Shown here: one piece after another, positions 47,337 to 57,479 of the stretch | How positions within the stretch are numbered: position 1 is the first letter of the stretch | Layout of the letters: the number at the start of each line of letters is the position of its first letter | Assembly: GCF_004025325.1 (NCBI RefSeq) | Contig: NZ_RSFE01000008.1 | Location: 1 to 64,000, forward strand | Direction: 5' to 3' | Source of the DNA: Pseudidiomarina gelatinasegens | GTDB taxonomy: Bacteria; Pseudomonadota; Gammaproteobacteria; Enterobacterales; Alteromonadaceae | DNA length: 64,000 bases | Made by a program: the position numbers and the translations under genes | Notes under the pieces: generated by a model | What the model saw: only the letters and a program-made list of their open reading frames with translations | What the model was told of the DNA's origin: nothing | The model's database searches: none

Positions 47337-47750
47337 CTAAGAGTTTTGACTCAAAAAGTCTTCGAGTATTAATTGCGCCGCGGCACTATCAACTTTGCCT
47401 TTTTGCAATTGTTTGTAGCCGCCGCGGCCAAACAAATCTTCTTTTGCCGCAACGGTTGTTAAGCGCTCATCTTGCAATGCCACTTTAATCCCAAATCGGC
47501 CATGCAGCCGATTTGCGAATTTGCGGGCAAGATCAGTCAGCGGTTGCTCCGTGCCATCCATATTCAGCGGCAAGCCAACCACCAGCAGTTCCGGCTGCCA
47601 ATCAGAGAGTAACTTTGCAACTGCATCCCAATTGGGTTGACCATCTTTTGCTTTAAGTGCGGTTAGCGGCGAAGCGGTGCCAGTAACGGTTTGGCCGACT
47701 GCGACGCCAATGCTATGTGTACCAAAATCAAACCCGATAACCTGGCTCAT
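47337..47750 (-). CDS. ruvX: RNase H-fold nuclease RuvX/YqgF
   Basis: The 137-residue protein has the YqgF start [36 protein letters not shown] and the terminal [15 protein letters not shown], with the acidic residues of the RNase H fold. In E. coli it is essential and processes the 5' end of pre-16S rRNA; a Holliday-junction resolvase role was first proposed. I use the ATG that overlaps the yqgE stop (ATGA). Confidence 0.96.
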   Translation of the reverse strand: MSQVIGFDFGTHSIGVAVGQTVTGTASPLTALKAKDGQPNWDAVAKLLSDWQPELLVVGLPLNMDGTEQPLTDLARKFANRLHGRFGIKVALQDERLTTVAAKEDLFGRGGYKQLQKGKVDSAAAQLILEDFLSQNS

Positions 47751-48313
47751 GCGTGTCCTACGTCTGGACCAAGCTGCCAAGTTTGAATGCCGAGCTTTTT
47801 AACAGCACGCTGCCAACGCTCTTTGCTTGGGGTATGAAATAAAATGTCACTATCCGCTGGAATGGTTAACCAACTATTTTCTGCCAGCTCACGTTCAAGT
47901 TGACCTGCTTCCCAGCCTGCATAACCAAGAGTCAGCAGGTAGTCATCCGGCAAGTTTCCTTTGCCCATGGCTTCCAAAATATCTTTTGACGTGGTGATGA
48001 CAATATCATCGCTAAGCTGTACAGAGCTGCGCCAGCTATGGTCGGTAGAATGTAAAACAAAGCCGCGATCGCGTGCCAAGGGGCCGCCCGAGTACACAGG
48101 GCCGTCAAGGCCAACGGAATTATCGGGTACTATAATTTCCAGTTTCTCGAGTAGATCTTCGACGCTTAATTCCACCGGTTGATTGATAATTAACCCCATA
48201 GCCCCTTCCGCATTGTGCTCACAAATATATGTTACCGTGCGTGCAAAATACGGATCGTCCATGCTGGGCATGGCAATCAAGAAATGATTCTGTAGGCTAT
48301 TTAATGTTTCCAT
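47747..48313 (-). CDS. yqgE: UPF0301 protein YqgE
   Basis: The 188-residue protein matches the UPF0301/AlgH family: [37 protein letters not shown]...RGFVLH, and [15 protein letters not shown]. Its biochemical function is not established; Pseudomonas AlgH was linked to alginate regulation. It is always near gshB and ruvX in gammaproteobacteria, as here, and is translationally coupled to ruvX. Confidence 0.94.
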   Translation of the reverse strand: METLNSLQNHFLIAMPSMDDPYFARTVTYICEHNAEGAMGLIINQPVELSVEDLLEKLEIIVPDNSVGLDGPVYSGGPLARDRGFVLHSTDHSWRSSVQLSDDIVITTSKDILEAMGKGNLPDDYLLTLGYAGWEAGQLERELAENSWLTIPADSDILFHTPSKERWQRAVKKLGIQTWQLGPDVGHA

Positions 48314-48355
48314 GACTGTTACAACTCCAATGAGAAAACGCCGGTTTTTACCCCG

Positions 48356-49303
48356 TTAGCACAAACCCAACTGCCGCTCGATAGCTTCAAATACTTTCGC
48401 GGCGATATTGATATCATATGCGGATTCAATTTCGCGCATGCAAGTGGGGCTGGTGACATTTATTTCAGTCACGCGGTCACCAATTACGTCGAGGCCCACA
48501 ATAGTTAGCCCACGACGTTTTAATTCAGGCCCAACTTTTCGTGCTAATTCCCAATCGCTATCGCTCAGTGGTTGGGGGCGTCCACTGCCACCTGCAGCTA
48601 AGTTACCACGTGTTTCTCCGGCAGAAGGAACCCGCGCTAGCGCATAAGGCATAGGCTCACCATCAATGATTAAAATGCGCTTATCCCCGTCACTAATTTC
48701 TGGTAGATAGCGCTGAATCATTGCAAATTGATGCCCGTGATTGGTGAGCGTTTCGATGATGACACCTAAGTTTGTGCCATCTTCACGAACGCGGAAAATT
48801 GATGCACCACCCATACCATCGAGAGGTTTCAATATGATGTCGCGGTGCTCTTTATGAAATGCGCGTATTTGCTCAGCACGACGTGTCACGATAGTGGGCG
48901 GCGTCAGCTCGGGGAACCATGCAGTAAACAGCTTTTCGTTGCAATCACGAAGGCTTTGCGGGCGGTTTACTACAAGCGCACCGCGGCGTTCAGCTAATTC
49001 TAATATATACGTGGCGTACACGAACTCGGTATCAAACGGCGGATCTTTACGCATTAAAATCACGTCAAAGCTGCCCAGGTTCATTTCAGTAGGCTCACCC
49101 AAAGTGTAAAAATCGGTTGGCTGATCCACCACTGTAACGCTGCGCGCTCGACCCATTGGTTCACTCGCTGCAATAGAAAGGTCATCCATGGTCAAATAAT
49201 AGAGTTCGTAATTTCGCGCTTGAGCTTCAAGCAATAGACGAAAACTGGTGTCTTTGTATGTTTTGACCGACTCAATTGGGTCCATGATCATCGCAAGTTT
49301 CAT
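48356..49303 (-). CDS. gshB: Glutathione synthetase
   Basis: The 315-residue ATP-grasp enzyme adds glycine to gamma-glutamylcysteine. LAMIMDPIESVKTYKDTS, VNRPQSLRDCNEKLF, KPLDGMGGASIFRV and NVTSPTCMREIE are characteristic. The ATG at 49303 has AGGA six bases upstream; a TTG one codon earlier is less likely. It follows rsmE by nine bases, as in E. coli, and precedes yqgE. Confidence 0.96.
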   Translation of the reverse strand: MKLAMIMDPIESVKTYKDTSFRLLLEAQARNYELYYLTMDDLSIAASEPMGRARSVTVVDQPTDFYTLGEPTEMNLGSFDVILMRKDPPFDTEFVYATYILELAERRGALVVNRPQSLRDCNEKLFTAWFPELTPPTIVTRRAEQIRAFHKEHRDIILKPLDGMGGASIFRVREDGTNLGVIIETLTNHGHQFAMIQRYLPEISDGDKRILIIDGEPMPYALARVPSAGETRGNLAAGGSGRPQPLSDSDWELARKVGPELKRRGLTIVGLDVIGDRVTEINVTSPTCMREIESAYDINIAAKVFEAIERQLGLC

Positions 49304-49312
49304 CAAATGTCC

Positions 49313-50050
49313 TTAGGCAAGATCGCCAAATTGATATTGTATTACGCTCAGCGCCGTTAACGCGGCGGTTTCAGTGCGCAAAATTCGAGGGCCGAGACGA
49401 ACCGGCAAAAATTCATGGTCGCTGGCGCTTTGCACCTCAAGGTCGGTTAGCCCACCTTCAGGGCCAATTAATAACGTAAGCTGTTTAGGTTCGACCGCAA
49501 GTTCTCGCAATGGTTTTGCGGCATAGGGGTCTAAGGTTAGTCGCATGCCTTCGGGCAATTGCGTTAACCACTGCTGAAACGTTATTGGCGCATGTACTTT
49601 AGGTACGTAACTGCGGCCACTTTGTTCACAAGCGGCAATAACTATTTTTTGCCATTGTTGTTGTTTCTTTGCCAAGCGTTCGCCGGTTAACTTAACGCCA
49701 CAGCGTTCGGTGAACAAAGGTGTAATTTCGGTTACTCCAAGTTCAACAGACTTTTGCAGTACGAAGTCCATTCTATCACCGCGCGATATACCCTGTGCGA
49801 GGTGCACATGTACAAACGATTCTGAGGTGTTCGGTGCGACTGCCGTCAGAGAGACCGTAACAGAGCGCTTGTGAACCTCAGTAATCGTTGCCTGATAATT
49901 GTTGCCATCACCATTAAATAGCTCAAGGGATTGGCCAGCTGACATCCGTAATACACGACCAACGTGGTTGGCTGCATCTTCAGAGAGTGTCACCGTGCTA
50001 CCCACAGCCCAAATGCATGAGCTTGGCTCATAAATGCGAGGAATGCGCAT
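49313..50050 (-). CDS. rsmE: 16S rRNA m3U1498 methyltransferase
   Basis: The 245-residue SPOUT-class enzyme methylates U1498 of 16S rRNA. HVGRVLRMSAGQ near the start, the SVELGVTEITPLFTERC stretch, and the C-terminal knot region LLIGPEGGLTDLEV and RLGPRILRTETAALTAL are diagnostic. It begins a four-gene run with gshB, yqgE and ruvX, divergent from the M1 peptidase gene. Confidence 0.96.
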   Translation of the reverse strand: MRIPRIYEPSSCIWAVGSTVTLSEDAANHVGRVLRMSAGQSLELFNGDGNNYQATITEVHKRSVTVSLTAVAPNTSESFVHVHLAQGISRGDRMDFVLQKSVELGVTEITPLFTERCGVKLTGERLAKKQQQWQKIVIAACEQSGRSYVPKVHAPITFQQWLTQLPEGMRLTLDPYAAKPLRELAVEPKQLTLLIGPEGGLTDLEVQSASDHEFLPVRLGPRILRTETAALTALSVIQYQFGDLA

Positions 50051-50190
50051 GCCGTGTTAAACCTTTCATCAATAATGCATATGCGAACATCTTAACACCG
50101 CGTGGAAATCTTTGGCAGCTTGAAAAGATTTGATTTTGTCAGATATCCGACCGATCATGGCTGCAGCGTGATCATTAAGGAGAAAAATAA

Positions 50191-52032
50191 ATGCATCTCT
50201 CGCGAGCTTTAGTTATTTGGTGTTTTAGTTTGGCTGCGGTACTTTCCAGCAGCGTGGTGAAGGCTGAGGATGTGCACAGTTATGCGCGTTTGGACCAAGT
50301 GTCGACGCCGCATCTGGATTTAGTTTTAACCGTTGACTTTGAAGCACGCAAGTTAAAAGGGCATGCCACTTATACCTTACAACGGCATGATGACACCAAT
50401 CAGATTTATTTAGACAGCAGTGAACTCGTGATTAAGCGCACCGAAATACGCGTGAATGATCAATGGCTGCCAACTAAATTTACCTTAGGCGACATTCATC
50501 CTAGCTTAGGGCAAGAGCTGATTGTTGATATTGGTGGTATTGCGGACAAGGTTCGTATTCATTATGAAACCATTCCTAGCGCAAGCGGCTTGCAATGGCT
50601 GACGCCCGCACAAACTGCCGGTAAAAAGCACCCATTTATGTTTAGTCAGTCGCAGCCAATCCATGCGCGCAGTTGGATACCAATTCAAGACTCACCGGCA
50701 TTGCGATTAACGTACAACGCAACGGTAACGACACCAGAAGGGCTACTCGCAGTTATGAGTGCCGACAATAGCCTGAGTGAAGAGCGTGGGGGCGAATATC
50801 ACTTCACCATGCCACAGCCGATACCACCATACCTGATTGCAATTGCTGCTGGCGATTTAGCAGTGAAGTCTATCAGCGACAACGTTGCAGTATTTGCTGA
50901 GCAGTACATTCTCGATGACGCTGCGTGGGAATTTGCAGATACGCCGGCAATGATTGAAGCGACCGAGGCAATGTATGGTCCTTATCGTTGGGACCGCTAT
51001 GATTTATTGATTTTACCACCAAGCTTTCCTTTCGGTGGCATGGAAAACCCACGGTTGTCGTTTATCACGCCAACCGTGGTGTCAGGCGATCGTAGCTTAA
51101 TCAACTTAATCGCCCATGAATTGGCTCATTCTTGGTCAGGCAATTTGGTAACCAACGCAAGCTGGCGCGATCTATGGATTAATGAAGGCTTCACCAGTTA
51201 CGTTGAAAACCGCATCATGGAATCGTTGTTTGGCAAACGACGCGCACAAATGGAACTCGCACTCGGTTATCAGGACCTCTTAGCGAATATCGAACGTCTG
51301 GAGCCAAAAGACACGGTGTTAAACATTGACTTGGGAACACGCCATCCAGACGATGTTTTCTCGCAAGTACCTTACGTGAAAGGCCAATTATTTTTAGTGT
51401 ACTTAGAAGAAAAGTTTGGTCGTGAAACCTTTGATAAATTTTTGCGTAAATATTTTGATGATTTTGCTTTCCAAAGTATTTCAACCGCGCAATTTAAAAC
51501 CTATTTGCAGCGTGAGCTCTTGGCTAAAAACCCGGACGCGGTAAGCACCAGTAAAGTAAATGAATGGTTGCACGAACCGGGCCTACCTGCCGACGCTCCA
51601 AAACCTACATCGGATGCTTTTGCAAATGTCGAAAAGCAGATGCAGCGCTGGCTTAAAGGTGGTCAGTTACAAATTGAAAAGTGGACAACGCACGAATGGT
51701 TGCACTTCATTAATAATCTGCCACTCGATATTTCGGCCGAAAACATGGCGCGTTTGGATCGGGTGTTTAATCTTACCGAGATTCAAAATAGTGAAATTGC
51801 GCACGCCTGGCTGAAGTTATCTATTGTGAAAAAATATGAACCAGCGCGCGAGCGTTTACGTAGTTACTTGCTAACTATTGGTCGCAATAAGTTGGTAAGC
51901 CCGCTGTACCGAGAGTTAGCGAAGACACCCGATAACCTGAAATGGGCTCGAGAAGTTTACGAGCAGGCAAAACCGGGATATCACCCGCTTACTCAAACGG
52001 TCAACGAGGCTTTGTTGTACGACAAAAACTAA
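50191..52032 (+). CDS. M1 family aminopeptidase, LTA4 hydrolase-like
   Basis: The 613-residue zinc metallopeptidase has a signal peptide (about 1-25, VVKA), an N-terminal beta domain, the catalytic domain with GGMEN (exopeptidase motif), HELAH (His309, His313) and the third ligand Glu332 in NEGFTSY, and a C-terminal helical domain. The three-domain layout is that of LTA4 hydrolase and the cold-active aminopeptidase of Colwellia. It probably digests peptides outside the cytoplasm, fitting a peptide-using lifestyle. TAAGGAG precedes the ATG; the next gene follows after 10 bases. Confidence 0.94.
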   Translation: MHLSRALVIWCFSLAAVLSSSVVKAEDVHSYARLDQVSTPHLDLVLTVDFEARKLKGHATYTLQRHDDTNQIYLDSSELVIKRTEIRVNDQWLPTKFTLGDIHPSLGQELIVDIGGIADKVRIHYETIPSASGLQWLTPAQTAGKKHPFMFSQSQPIHARSWIPIQDSPALRLTYNATVTTPEGLLAVMSADNSLSEERGGEYHFTMPQPIPPYLIAIAAGDLAVKSISDNVAVFAEQYILDDAAWEFADTPAMIEATEAMYGPYRWDRYDLLILPPSFPFGGMENPRLSFITPTVVSGDRSLINLIAHELAHSWSGNLVTNASWRDLWINEGFTSYVENRIMESLFGKRRAQMELALGYQDLLANIERLEPKDTVLNIDLGTRHPDDVFSQVPYVKGQLFLVYLEEKFGRETFDKFLRKYFDDFAFQSISTAQFKTYLQRELLAKNPDAVSTSKVNEWLHEPGLPADAPKPTSDAFANVEKQMQRWLKGGQLQIEKWTTHEWLHFINNLPLDISAENMARLDRVFNLTEIQNSEIAHAWLKLSIVKKYEPARERLRSYLLTIGRNKLVSPLYRELAKTPDNLKWAREVYEQAKPGYHPLTQTVNEALLYDKN

Positions 52033-52042
52033 GGAGTAAAAC

Positions 52043-53098
52043 ATGCCAAAGGCAATCGGATTTGCTGCCCAAGCAGCCGACCAAGCGCTCGAATATTTTG
52101 AGTTTGAGCGTCGCGATCCAACCGCTGACGACGTTGAGATTGAAATCGAATACTGTGGTGTGTGCCACTCAGATTTGCACCAAGCCCGTAATGAATGGGG
52201 CGGCACCGTTTTCCCGTGCGTACCTGGCCACGAAATTGTAGGTAAAGTGACCCGCGTAGGTAGCAAAGTCAGTAAATATAAAGTTGGTGACACCGTTGGC
52301 GTCGGTTGCATGGTGGACTCATGCCGTACCTGTGCAAATTGCGAAGACGGTTATGAACAGTATTGTGATAACGGGTTTGTTGGTACTTACAATGGCGAAG
52401 ACAAGCACATGGGTGGCGTTACCTTTGGTGGCTACTCAAACCGCATCACGGTTGCTCAAGACTTCGTATTGAAAGTTTCTGACAAATTGGACCTGGCCGG
52501 TGTTGCACCCTTGCTGTGCGCTGGCATCACCACTTATTCGCCACTGCGCCACTGGGGCGTTACCAAAGGGCATAAAGTTGGGGTGGTTGGTCTCGGTGGT
52601 TTAGGCCACATGGCGGTCAAAATCGCAAAAGCGATGGGTGCCGAAGTGGTACTATTTACCACCTCGCCGAACAAAGTCGACGATGCGAAGCGCTTAGGTG
52701 CTGATCACGTGGTGATCTCTAAAGACGAAGAGCAAATGAAGGCATGGCGCAATAGCCTTGATTTTATTTTAAACACGGTTGCTGCACCGCATGACTTGGA
52801 TGCTTACTTAACCTTGCTGCGTCTTGATGGCACCATGACCTTAGTCGGTGTTCCGGCTGAGTCGCACCCGTCACCGGCAGTATTTAATTTAATCGCGAAA
52901 CGCCGCAGCTTGGCTGGCTCGTTAATTGGCGGTATTGCCGAAACACAAGAAATGCTCGATTTCTGTGCCGAGCACGGTATCACCTCAGATATCGAGATGA
53001 TTGCCATGGACGAAATCAACGAAGCCTATGAACGTATGCTGAAAAGCGACGTGAAATATCGCTTTGTGATTGATATGGCAACACTAAAACAGAAATAA
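52043..53098 (+). CDS. Zinc-dependent NAD(P) alcohol/aldehyde reductase, YahK/CAD-like
   Basis: The 351-residue medium-chain dehydrogenase has the catalytic zinc ligands in CGVCHSD and GHE, the four-Cys structural zinc site (CRTCANC....EQYC), and the Rossmann loop GLGGLGH. The sequence resembles E. coli YahK and the cinnamyl-alcohol dehydrogenase group, which are NADPH-dependent aldehyde reductases with wide substrate range. It is 10 bases after the M1 peptidase gene with AAGGAG. The true substrate cannot be read from sequence. Confidence 0.92.
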   Translation: MPKAIGFAAQAADQALEYFEFERRDPTADDVEIEIEYCGVCHSDLHQARNEWGGTVFPCVPGHEIVGKVTRVGSKVSKYKVGDTVGVGCMVDSCRTCANCEDGYEQYCDNGFVGTYNGEDKHMGGVTFGGYSNRITVAQDFVLKVSDKLDLAGVAPLLCAGITTYSPLRHWGVTKGHKVGVVGLGGLGHMAVKIAKAMGAEVVLFTTSPNKVDDAKRLGADHVVISKDEEQMKAWRNSLDFILNTVAAPHDLDAYLTLLRLDGTMTLVGVPAESHPSPAVFNLIAKRRSLAGSLIGGIAETQEMLDFCAEHGITSDIEMIAMDEINEAYERMLKSDVKYRFVIDMATLKQK

Positions 53099-53122
53099 AG
53101 ACTTTTAGACGTCTAAATGTAG
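53099..53122 (+). promoter_or_regulatory. Probable MetJ operator (met boxes) upstream of metK
   Basis: Three adjacent 8-mers are AGACTTTT, AGACGTCT and AAATGTAG. The middle one is the perfect met-box consensus inside a 14-bp palindrome (TTTAGACGTCTAAA); the first matches six of eight and the third four of eight. MetJ binds two or more tandem 8-bp boxes with SAM as corepressor, and metK, the SAM synthetase gene, is a known target in enteric bacteria. The site starts one base after the dehydrogenase stop codon and ends 70 bases before metK. Confidence 0.8.
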
Positions 53123-53163
53123 AAAAGTGGGCATGGTTCAGTTAAACTACGCCCACTTTTTTA
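53123..53163 (+). terminator. Hairpin with T-run between met boxes and metK
   Basis: AAAAGTGGGC and GCCCACTTTT form a 10-bp stem with an 18-base loop, continued by TT. It can end transcription of the dehydrogenase gene. Because the met boxes lie upstream of it, it may also sit inside the metK leader. Confidence 0.8.
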
Positions 53164-53192
53164 TTCCTAACTTTGACTAGAGATCGCAAAGC

Positions 53193-54341
53193 ATGGCACA
53201 GCATTTATTTACTTCTGAGTCAGTATCAGAAGGGCATCCAGACAAAATCGCCGACCAAATTTCGGACGCGGTACTCGACGCAATTCTTAAGCAAGATCCG
53301 CGTGCACGGGTTGCCTGTGAAACCTATGTAAAAACGGGCATGGTGCTCGTTGGTGGTGAAATAAACACCAATGCATGGGTTGATATTGAAGAAATCACGC
53401 GCAATACCGTACGTAATATTGGTTATGTTCATTCCGATATGGGTTTTGATGCTGATTCATGTGCTGTACTCAATGCCATTGGCAAGCAATCACCAGATAT
53501 TAATCAAGGTGTTGATCGTGCAAGCCCAGAAGAACAGGGCGCCGGTGACCAAGGCCTTATGTTTGGCTATGCGTCAAACGAAACTGATGTGCTGATGCCT
53601 GCGCCAATCACTTATGCGCATCGTTTGGTGCAACGTCAGGCTGAAGTACGTAAAAACGGTACCTTGCCGTGGTTGCGTCCTGACGCGAAGTCACAATTAA
53701 CTTTTATTTATGAAGATGGCCGGCCGGTAGGTATTGATGCGGTGGTTTTGTCAACGCAGCATCATCAAGATATTAGCCAAAAAGACCTCCGTGAAGCGGT
53801 TATTGAGACCATCATTAAACCGGTTCTGCCGGAGGCATGGTTCCCGAAAAATCAAGAACGCATTTTTATTAACCCAACCGGTAAGTTCGTGATTGGTGGG
53901 CCAATGGGTGACTGTGGTTTAACCGGTCGCAAAATCATTGTCGACACATACGGTGGTATGGCGCGTCACGGTGGTGGTGCATTCTCGGGTAAAGACCCTT
54001 CCAAGGTTGACCGCAGTGCAGCATATGCTGCGCGTTATGTCGCGAAAAATTTGGTTGCAGCAGGCTTAGCGGACCGTGTTGAGCTGCAAATTTCTTATGC
54101 GATTGGTGTTGCCGAACCAACCTCGATTAGCATCGAAACGTTCGGAACCAGCCCGCATAGCGAAGAAAAATTGATTGCACTGGTACGCAAGCATTTTGAC
54201 TTGCGCCCTTATGGCTTAATTCAAATGCTTGACCTTGAGCAGCCGATTTATCAAGCCACAGCAGCTTATGGCCACTTCGGGCGTAATGAGTTCCCATGGG
54301 AAAAAACAGACAAGGTAGAAGCACTTCGCGCTGATATCTAA
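53193..54341 (+). CDS. metK: S-adenosylmethionine synthetase
   Basis: The 382-residue enzyme makes SAM from methionine and [22 protein letters not shown], the [12 protein letters not shown] loop, [11 protein letters not shown], the [16 protein letters not shown] region and a terminal YGHFGR are family hallmarks and the length matches E. coli (384). It lies downstream of a probable MetJ operator and upstream of tkt. The ribosome-binding site is weak (GAGA). Confidence 0.98.
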   Translation: MAQHLFTSESVSEGHPDKIADQISDAVLDAILKQDPRARVACETYVKTGMVLVGGEINTNAWVDIEEITRNTVRNIGYVHSDMGFDADSCAVLNAIGKQSPDINQGVDRASPEEQGAGDQGLMFGYASNETDVLMPAPITYAHRLVQRQAEVRKNGTLPWLRPDAKSQLTFIYEDGRPVGIDAVVLSTQHHQDISQKDLREAVIETIIKPVLPEAWFPKNQERIFINPTGKFVIGGPMGDCGLTGRKIIVDTYGGMARHGGGAFSGKDPSKVDRSAAYAARYVAKNLVAAGLADRVELQISYAIGVAEPTSISIETFGTSPHSEEKLIALVRKHFDLRPYGLIQMLDLEQPIYQATAAYGHFGRNEFPWEKTDKVEALRADI

Positions 54342-54349
54342 TTTGCGTC

Positions 54350-54417
54350 AAAGCCCCGAAATGTGGAGAATACGCGCACCATTTGTGCATTTTTCCACAC
54401 GCTAAATTTCGGGGTTT
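54350..54417 (+). promoter_or_regulatory. Long hairpin in the metK-tkt gap covering the tkt ribosome-binding site
   Basis: CCCCGAAAT (54354-54362) pairs with ATTTCGGGG (54406-54414), extended by a G-U and two A-T pairs below. An inner GTGGA/TCCAC and GCAC/GTGC can continue the stem. The GGGG at 54411-54414 is the only ribosome-binding-site candidate, six bases before the tkt ATG, and lies in the right arm. It could be a metK terminator (weak TTTGTT run) or a translational control element. Confidence 0.6.
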
Positions 54418-54420
54418 GTT

Positions 54421-56433
54421 ATGACAGCAGCAGTATCGGAGCGAAAATATCTCGCCAATGCCATTCGTGCACTCAGCATGGATGCGGTTCAACAGGCTAA
54501 CTCTGGCCATCCAGGAGCGCCAATGGGCATGGCTGATATTGCCGAAGTTCTGTGGCGTGACTACCTTAATCACAACCCTGCAAACCCTGACTGGGCGAAC
54601 CGCGATCGTTTTGTTTTATCAAACGGACACGGTTCAATGCTGATTTATTCACTGTTGCACCTTACCGGTTATGACCTCGATATTAATGAAATAAAGAATT
54701 TCCGACAGCTTCATTCAAAAACCCCAGGTCACCCAGAGTACGGTTATGCGCCAGGTATCGAAACAACCACAGGTCCGCTTGGACAAGGCGTAACCAACGC
54801 GGTGGGCATGGCACTTGCCGAGAAAGTACTCGCAGCACAATTTAACCAACCCGCGCATGACATTATTGACCATTACACCTACACGTTTTTAGGCGATGGT
54901 TGTTTAATGGAAGGTATTTCGCATGAAGCCTGCTCACTGGCCGGTACGCTAGGGTTGGGCAAACTGATCGCATTTTATGACGACAACGGCATTTCGATTG
55001 ATGGTGAAGTTGAAGGCTGGTTTACTGACGATACGCAAAAGCGTTTTGAAGCCTATAACTGGCACGTGATTGCCGATGTTGACGGTCATGACGCTGAAGC
55101 GATTAAAGCGGCTGTTGAAGCTGCGCGTGCGCGGTCAGACAAACCAACGCTGATTATTTGTAAAACCATTATCGGTTTTGGCGCACCGAACAAACAAGGC
55201 TCTGAAAGTTGCCACGGCGCACCATTGGGTGCCGATGAAATTGTTGCAGCACGTGCACAGCTGGGCTGGGAGCATGGGCCGTTTGAAATTCCAACGGACG
55301 TTTATGCAGCATGGTCAGCCAAGCAGCAAGGTGCGCAAGCTGAAGCAGCATGGAATAAGCGCTTTAATGATTACGCGCAAGCTTACCCAGAACTTGCTGC
55401 GGAGCTCAAACGTCGATTAGATGGCGATTTACCAGCAGATTTTGCTGCACAAGCCGATGCGTATATTGCTAAGTTGCAGTCGGAGCCAGCCGATATTGCC
55501 AGCCGTAAAGCGTCACAAAATGCGTTAAATACTTATGGCCCGTTATTGCCGGAGTTATTGGGTGGTTCTGCCGATTTGGCGGGTTCCAACCTCACCATCT
55601 GGAGTGGCTCGAAAGGTATTACTAAAACTGACGCCAGCGGTAACTACATCTTTTACGGCGTGCGCGAGTTTGCGATGTCAGCAATCATGAACGGCATTGC
55701 GTTGCATGGTGGTTTTACACCGTACGGCGCAACCTTTTTAATGTTCATGGAATATGCACGCAACGCGGTTCGTATGGCTGCACTCATGAAGCAACAAAGC
55801 ATTTTTGTATACACACATGACTCGATTGGTTTGGGCGAAGATGGCCCAACGCACCAGCCGGTAGAGCAAATCGCGAGCTTGCGGATGACGCCAAATATGA
55901 GCACGTGGCGCCCATGTGATCAGGTTGAATCAGCCGTGGCATGGAAGTACGCATTGTTGCGCAAAGACGGACCAACCTCGTTGATTTTTAGCCGTCAAAA
56001 TCTAGCACAGCAAGAACGTAGCCATGACCAAGTTGCTAATATTGAGCGCGGTGGTTATGTGCTGCTTGATAGCAACGGTACCCCAGATTTAATCCTGATT
56101 GCGACAGGCTCTGAAGTTGCCTTGGCAGTAAGCGCAGCAAAAACCTTACAGGCTGAAGGCCATCAGGTACGTGTTGTGTCGATGCCGGCAACCGATGTAT
56201 TTGATCAGCAAGATAGCGCCTACCGCGAGCAGGTATTACCAAGTACCCAAACGAATCGTATCGCGATTGAAGCGGGTATTGCAGATTACTGGTTTAAATA
56301 TGTTGGTTTGCAAGGGCGTATTATCGGCATGACAAGTTTCGGCGAGTCAGCCCCTGCCGGTGAACTGTTTAAACACTTTGGATTTACCGTAGAAAATGTT
56401 GTGACAACCGCAAAGGAATTATTAAACGCATGA
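54421..56433 (+). CDS. tkt: Transketolase
   Basis: The 670-residue thiamine diphosphate enzyme moves two-carbon units between sugar phosphates, linking the pentose phosphate pathway to glycolysis. The TPP motif [13 protein letters not shown]...DDN, the [13 protein letters not shown] stretch near the start, SADLAGSN, and [16 protein letters not shown] in the middle domain are present. Its stop overlaps epd by four bases. It also produces erythrose 4-phosphate, the substrate of Epd. Confidence 0.97.
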   Translation: MTAAVSERKYLANAIRALSMDAVQQANSGHPGAPMGMADIAEVLWRDYLNHNPANPDWANRDRFVLSNGHGSMLIYSLLHLTGYDLDINEIKNFRQLHSKTPGHPEYGYAPGIETTTGPLGQGVTNAVGMALAEKVLAAQFNQPAHDIIDHYTYTFLGDGCLMEGISHEACSLAGTLGLGKLIAFYDDNGISIDGEVEGWFTDDTQKRFEAYNWHVIADVDGHDAEAIKAAVEAARARSDKPTLIICKTIIGFGAPNKQGSESCHGAPLGADEIVAARAQLGWEHGPFEIPTDVYAAWSAKQQGAQAEAAWNKRFNDYAQAYPELAAELKRRLDGDLPADFAAQADAYIAKLQSEPADIASRKASQNALNTYGPLLPELLGGSADLAGSNLTIWSGSKGITKTDASGNYIFYGVREFAMSAIMNGIALHGGFTPYGATFLMFMEYARNAVRMAALMKQQSIFVYTHDSIGLGEDGPTHQPVEQIASLRMTPNMSTWRPCDQVESAVAWKYALLRKDGPTSLIFSRQNLAQQERSHDQVANIERGGYVLLDSNGTPDLILIATGSEVALAVSAAKTLQAEGHQVRVVSMPATDVFDQQDSAYREQVLPSTQTNRIAIEAGIADYWFKYVGLQGRIIGMTSFGESAPAGELFKHFGFTVENVVTTAKELLNA

Positions 56434-57452
56434 GCACCAAGCCCGCACGCATCGCGATAAATGGATTTGGCCGTATCGGTCGCAGTGTTTTGCGGGCGCT
56501 CTACGAGCGTGGCTACCGACATCATATAGAAGTGGTAGCAATTAACGAATTGGCACCAGTTGAGTCCATGGCGCACTTGCTCAAATACGACACCAGCCAC
56601 GGGCGCTTTCAAAGTCCTGTGGTGGTATTGAATGAACAGCAGTTACAGGTAGCTGGTGATTCAATCGCTGTTTCCGCAAATAGTGAAATTGAAAACCTAA
56701 ATTGGCACGAACTAGGCGTCGATTTGGTGCTCGATTGCACCGGTGTGCATGGAACACGAGAGCATGGCGCAGCCTACGACAAAATTGGCATTAAACAGGT
56801 CTTGTTTTCGCAACCGGGCAGCGCCGATTTGGATTTCACCGCCATTTATGGCGTGAACAGTGACGATATGACACCGCAGCATCGGTGGGTATCGAATGGC
56901 TCGTGCACAACCAATTGTATTATCCCGGTCATTAAAGTTTTAGACGAAGCATTCGGTATTGATAGTGGCGCGATAACGACGATTCATGCAGCGATGCATG
57001 ATCAGCAAGTTATTGATGCGTACCATACCGATTTGCGCTTGGCGCGTGCAGCGGGGCGTTCAATTATCCCAGTCGATACGCGTTTAGCGCGAGGCATTGA
57101 GCGAATCCTGCCTAAGTTTGCAGGTCGCTTTGAGGCCATTCAAGTGCGCGTTCCAACCACCAATGTAACGGCTATGGACTTAAGCGTAACGGTCAATACT
57201 GCCGTGAACGTGACCCGCGTTAATGAAGTATTGTCCGATGCAGCTCGAGGGCCTTTGGCAAAAATTCTCGGCTTTGTCGATGAACCGCTGGTGTCGATTG
57301 ATTTTAATCATGATCCGCGTTCAAGCATTGTCGATGGCACGCAAACCCGTGTTGCTGACAAGCGCTTAATTAAAGTGCTGTGTTGGTGCGATAACGAATG
57401 GGGCTTTGCAAACCGAATGTTAGACACTGCCCAAGTGATGTTGGCGCAGTAA
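56430..57452 (+). CDS. epd: D-erythrose-4-phosphate dehydrogenase
   Basis: The 340-residue GAPDH-family enzyme oxidises erythrose 4-phosphate, the first step toward pyridoxal phosphate. [40 protein letters not shown] and catalytic Cys159 in SCTTNC are present; ELA and [10 protein letters not shown] mark it as Epd rather than GapA. It has SNGSC where most GAPDH have SNASC. The start overlaps tkt, so substrate supply and use are coupled; pdxA of the same pathway is at 35312. Confidence 0.94.
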   Translation: MSTKPARIAINGFGRIGRSVLRALYERGYRHHIEVVAINELAPVESMAHLLKYDTSHGRFQSPVVVLNEQQLQVAGDSIAVSANSEIENLNWHELGVDLVLDCTGVHGTREHGAAYDKIGIKQVLFSQPGSADLDFTAIYGVNSDDMTPQHRWVSNGSCTTNCIIPVIKVLDEAFGIDSGAITTIHAAMHDQQVIDAYHTDLRLARAAGRSIIPVDTRLARGIERILPKFAGRFEAIQVRVPTTNVTAMDLSVTVNTAVNVTRVNEVLSDAARGPLAKILGFVDEPLVSIDFNHDPRSSIVDGTQTRVADKRLIKVLCWCDNEWGFANRMLDTAQVMLAQ

Positions 57453-57479
57453 AATGAAATTCATTAATGAGGCACAGTT

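Noticed and set aside
54127-54573. A 148-codon minus-strand frame across the metK-tkt gap
   Set aside because: It is antisense to the ends of two well-supported genes and to the hairpin between them, with low-complexity composition and no family resemblance.
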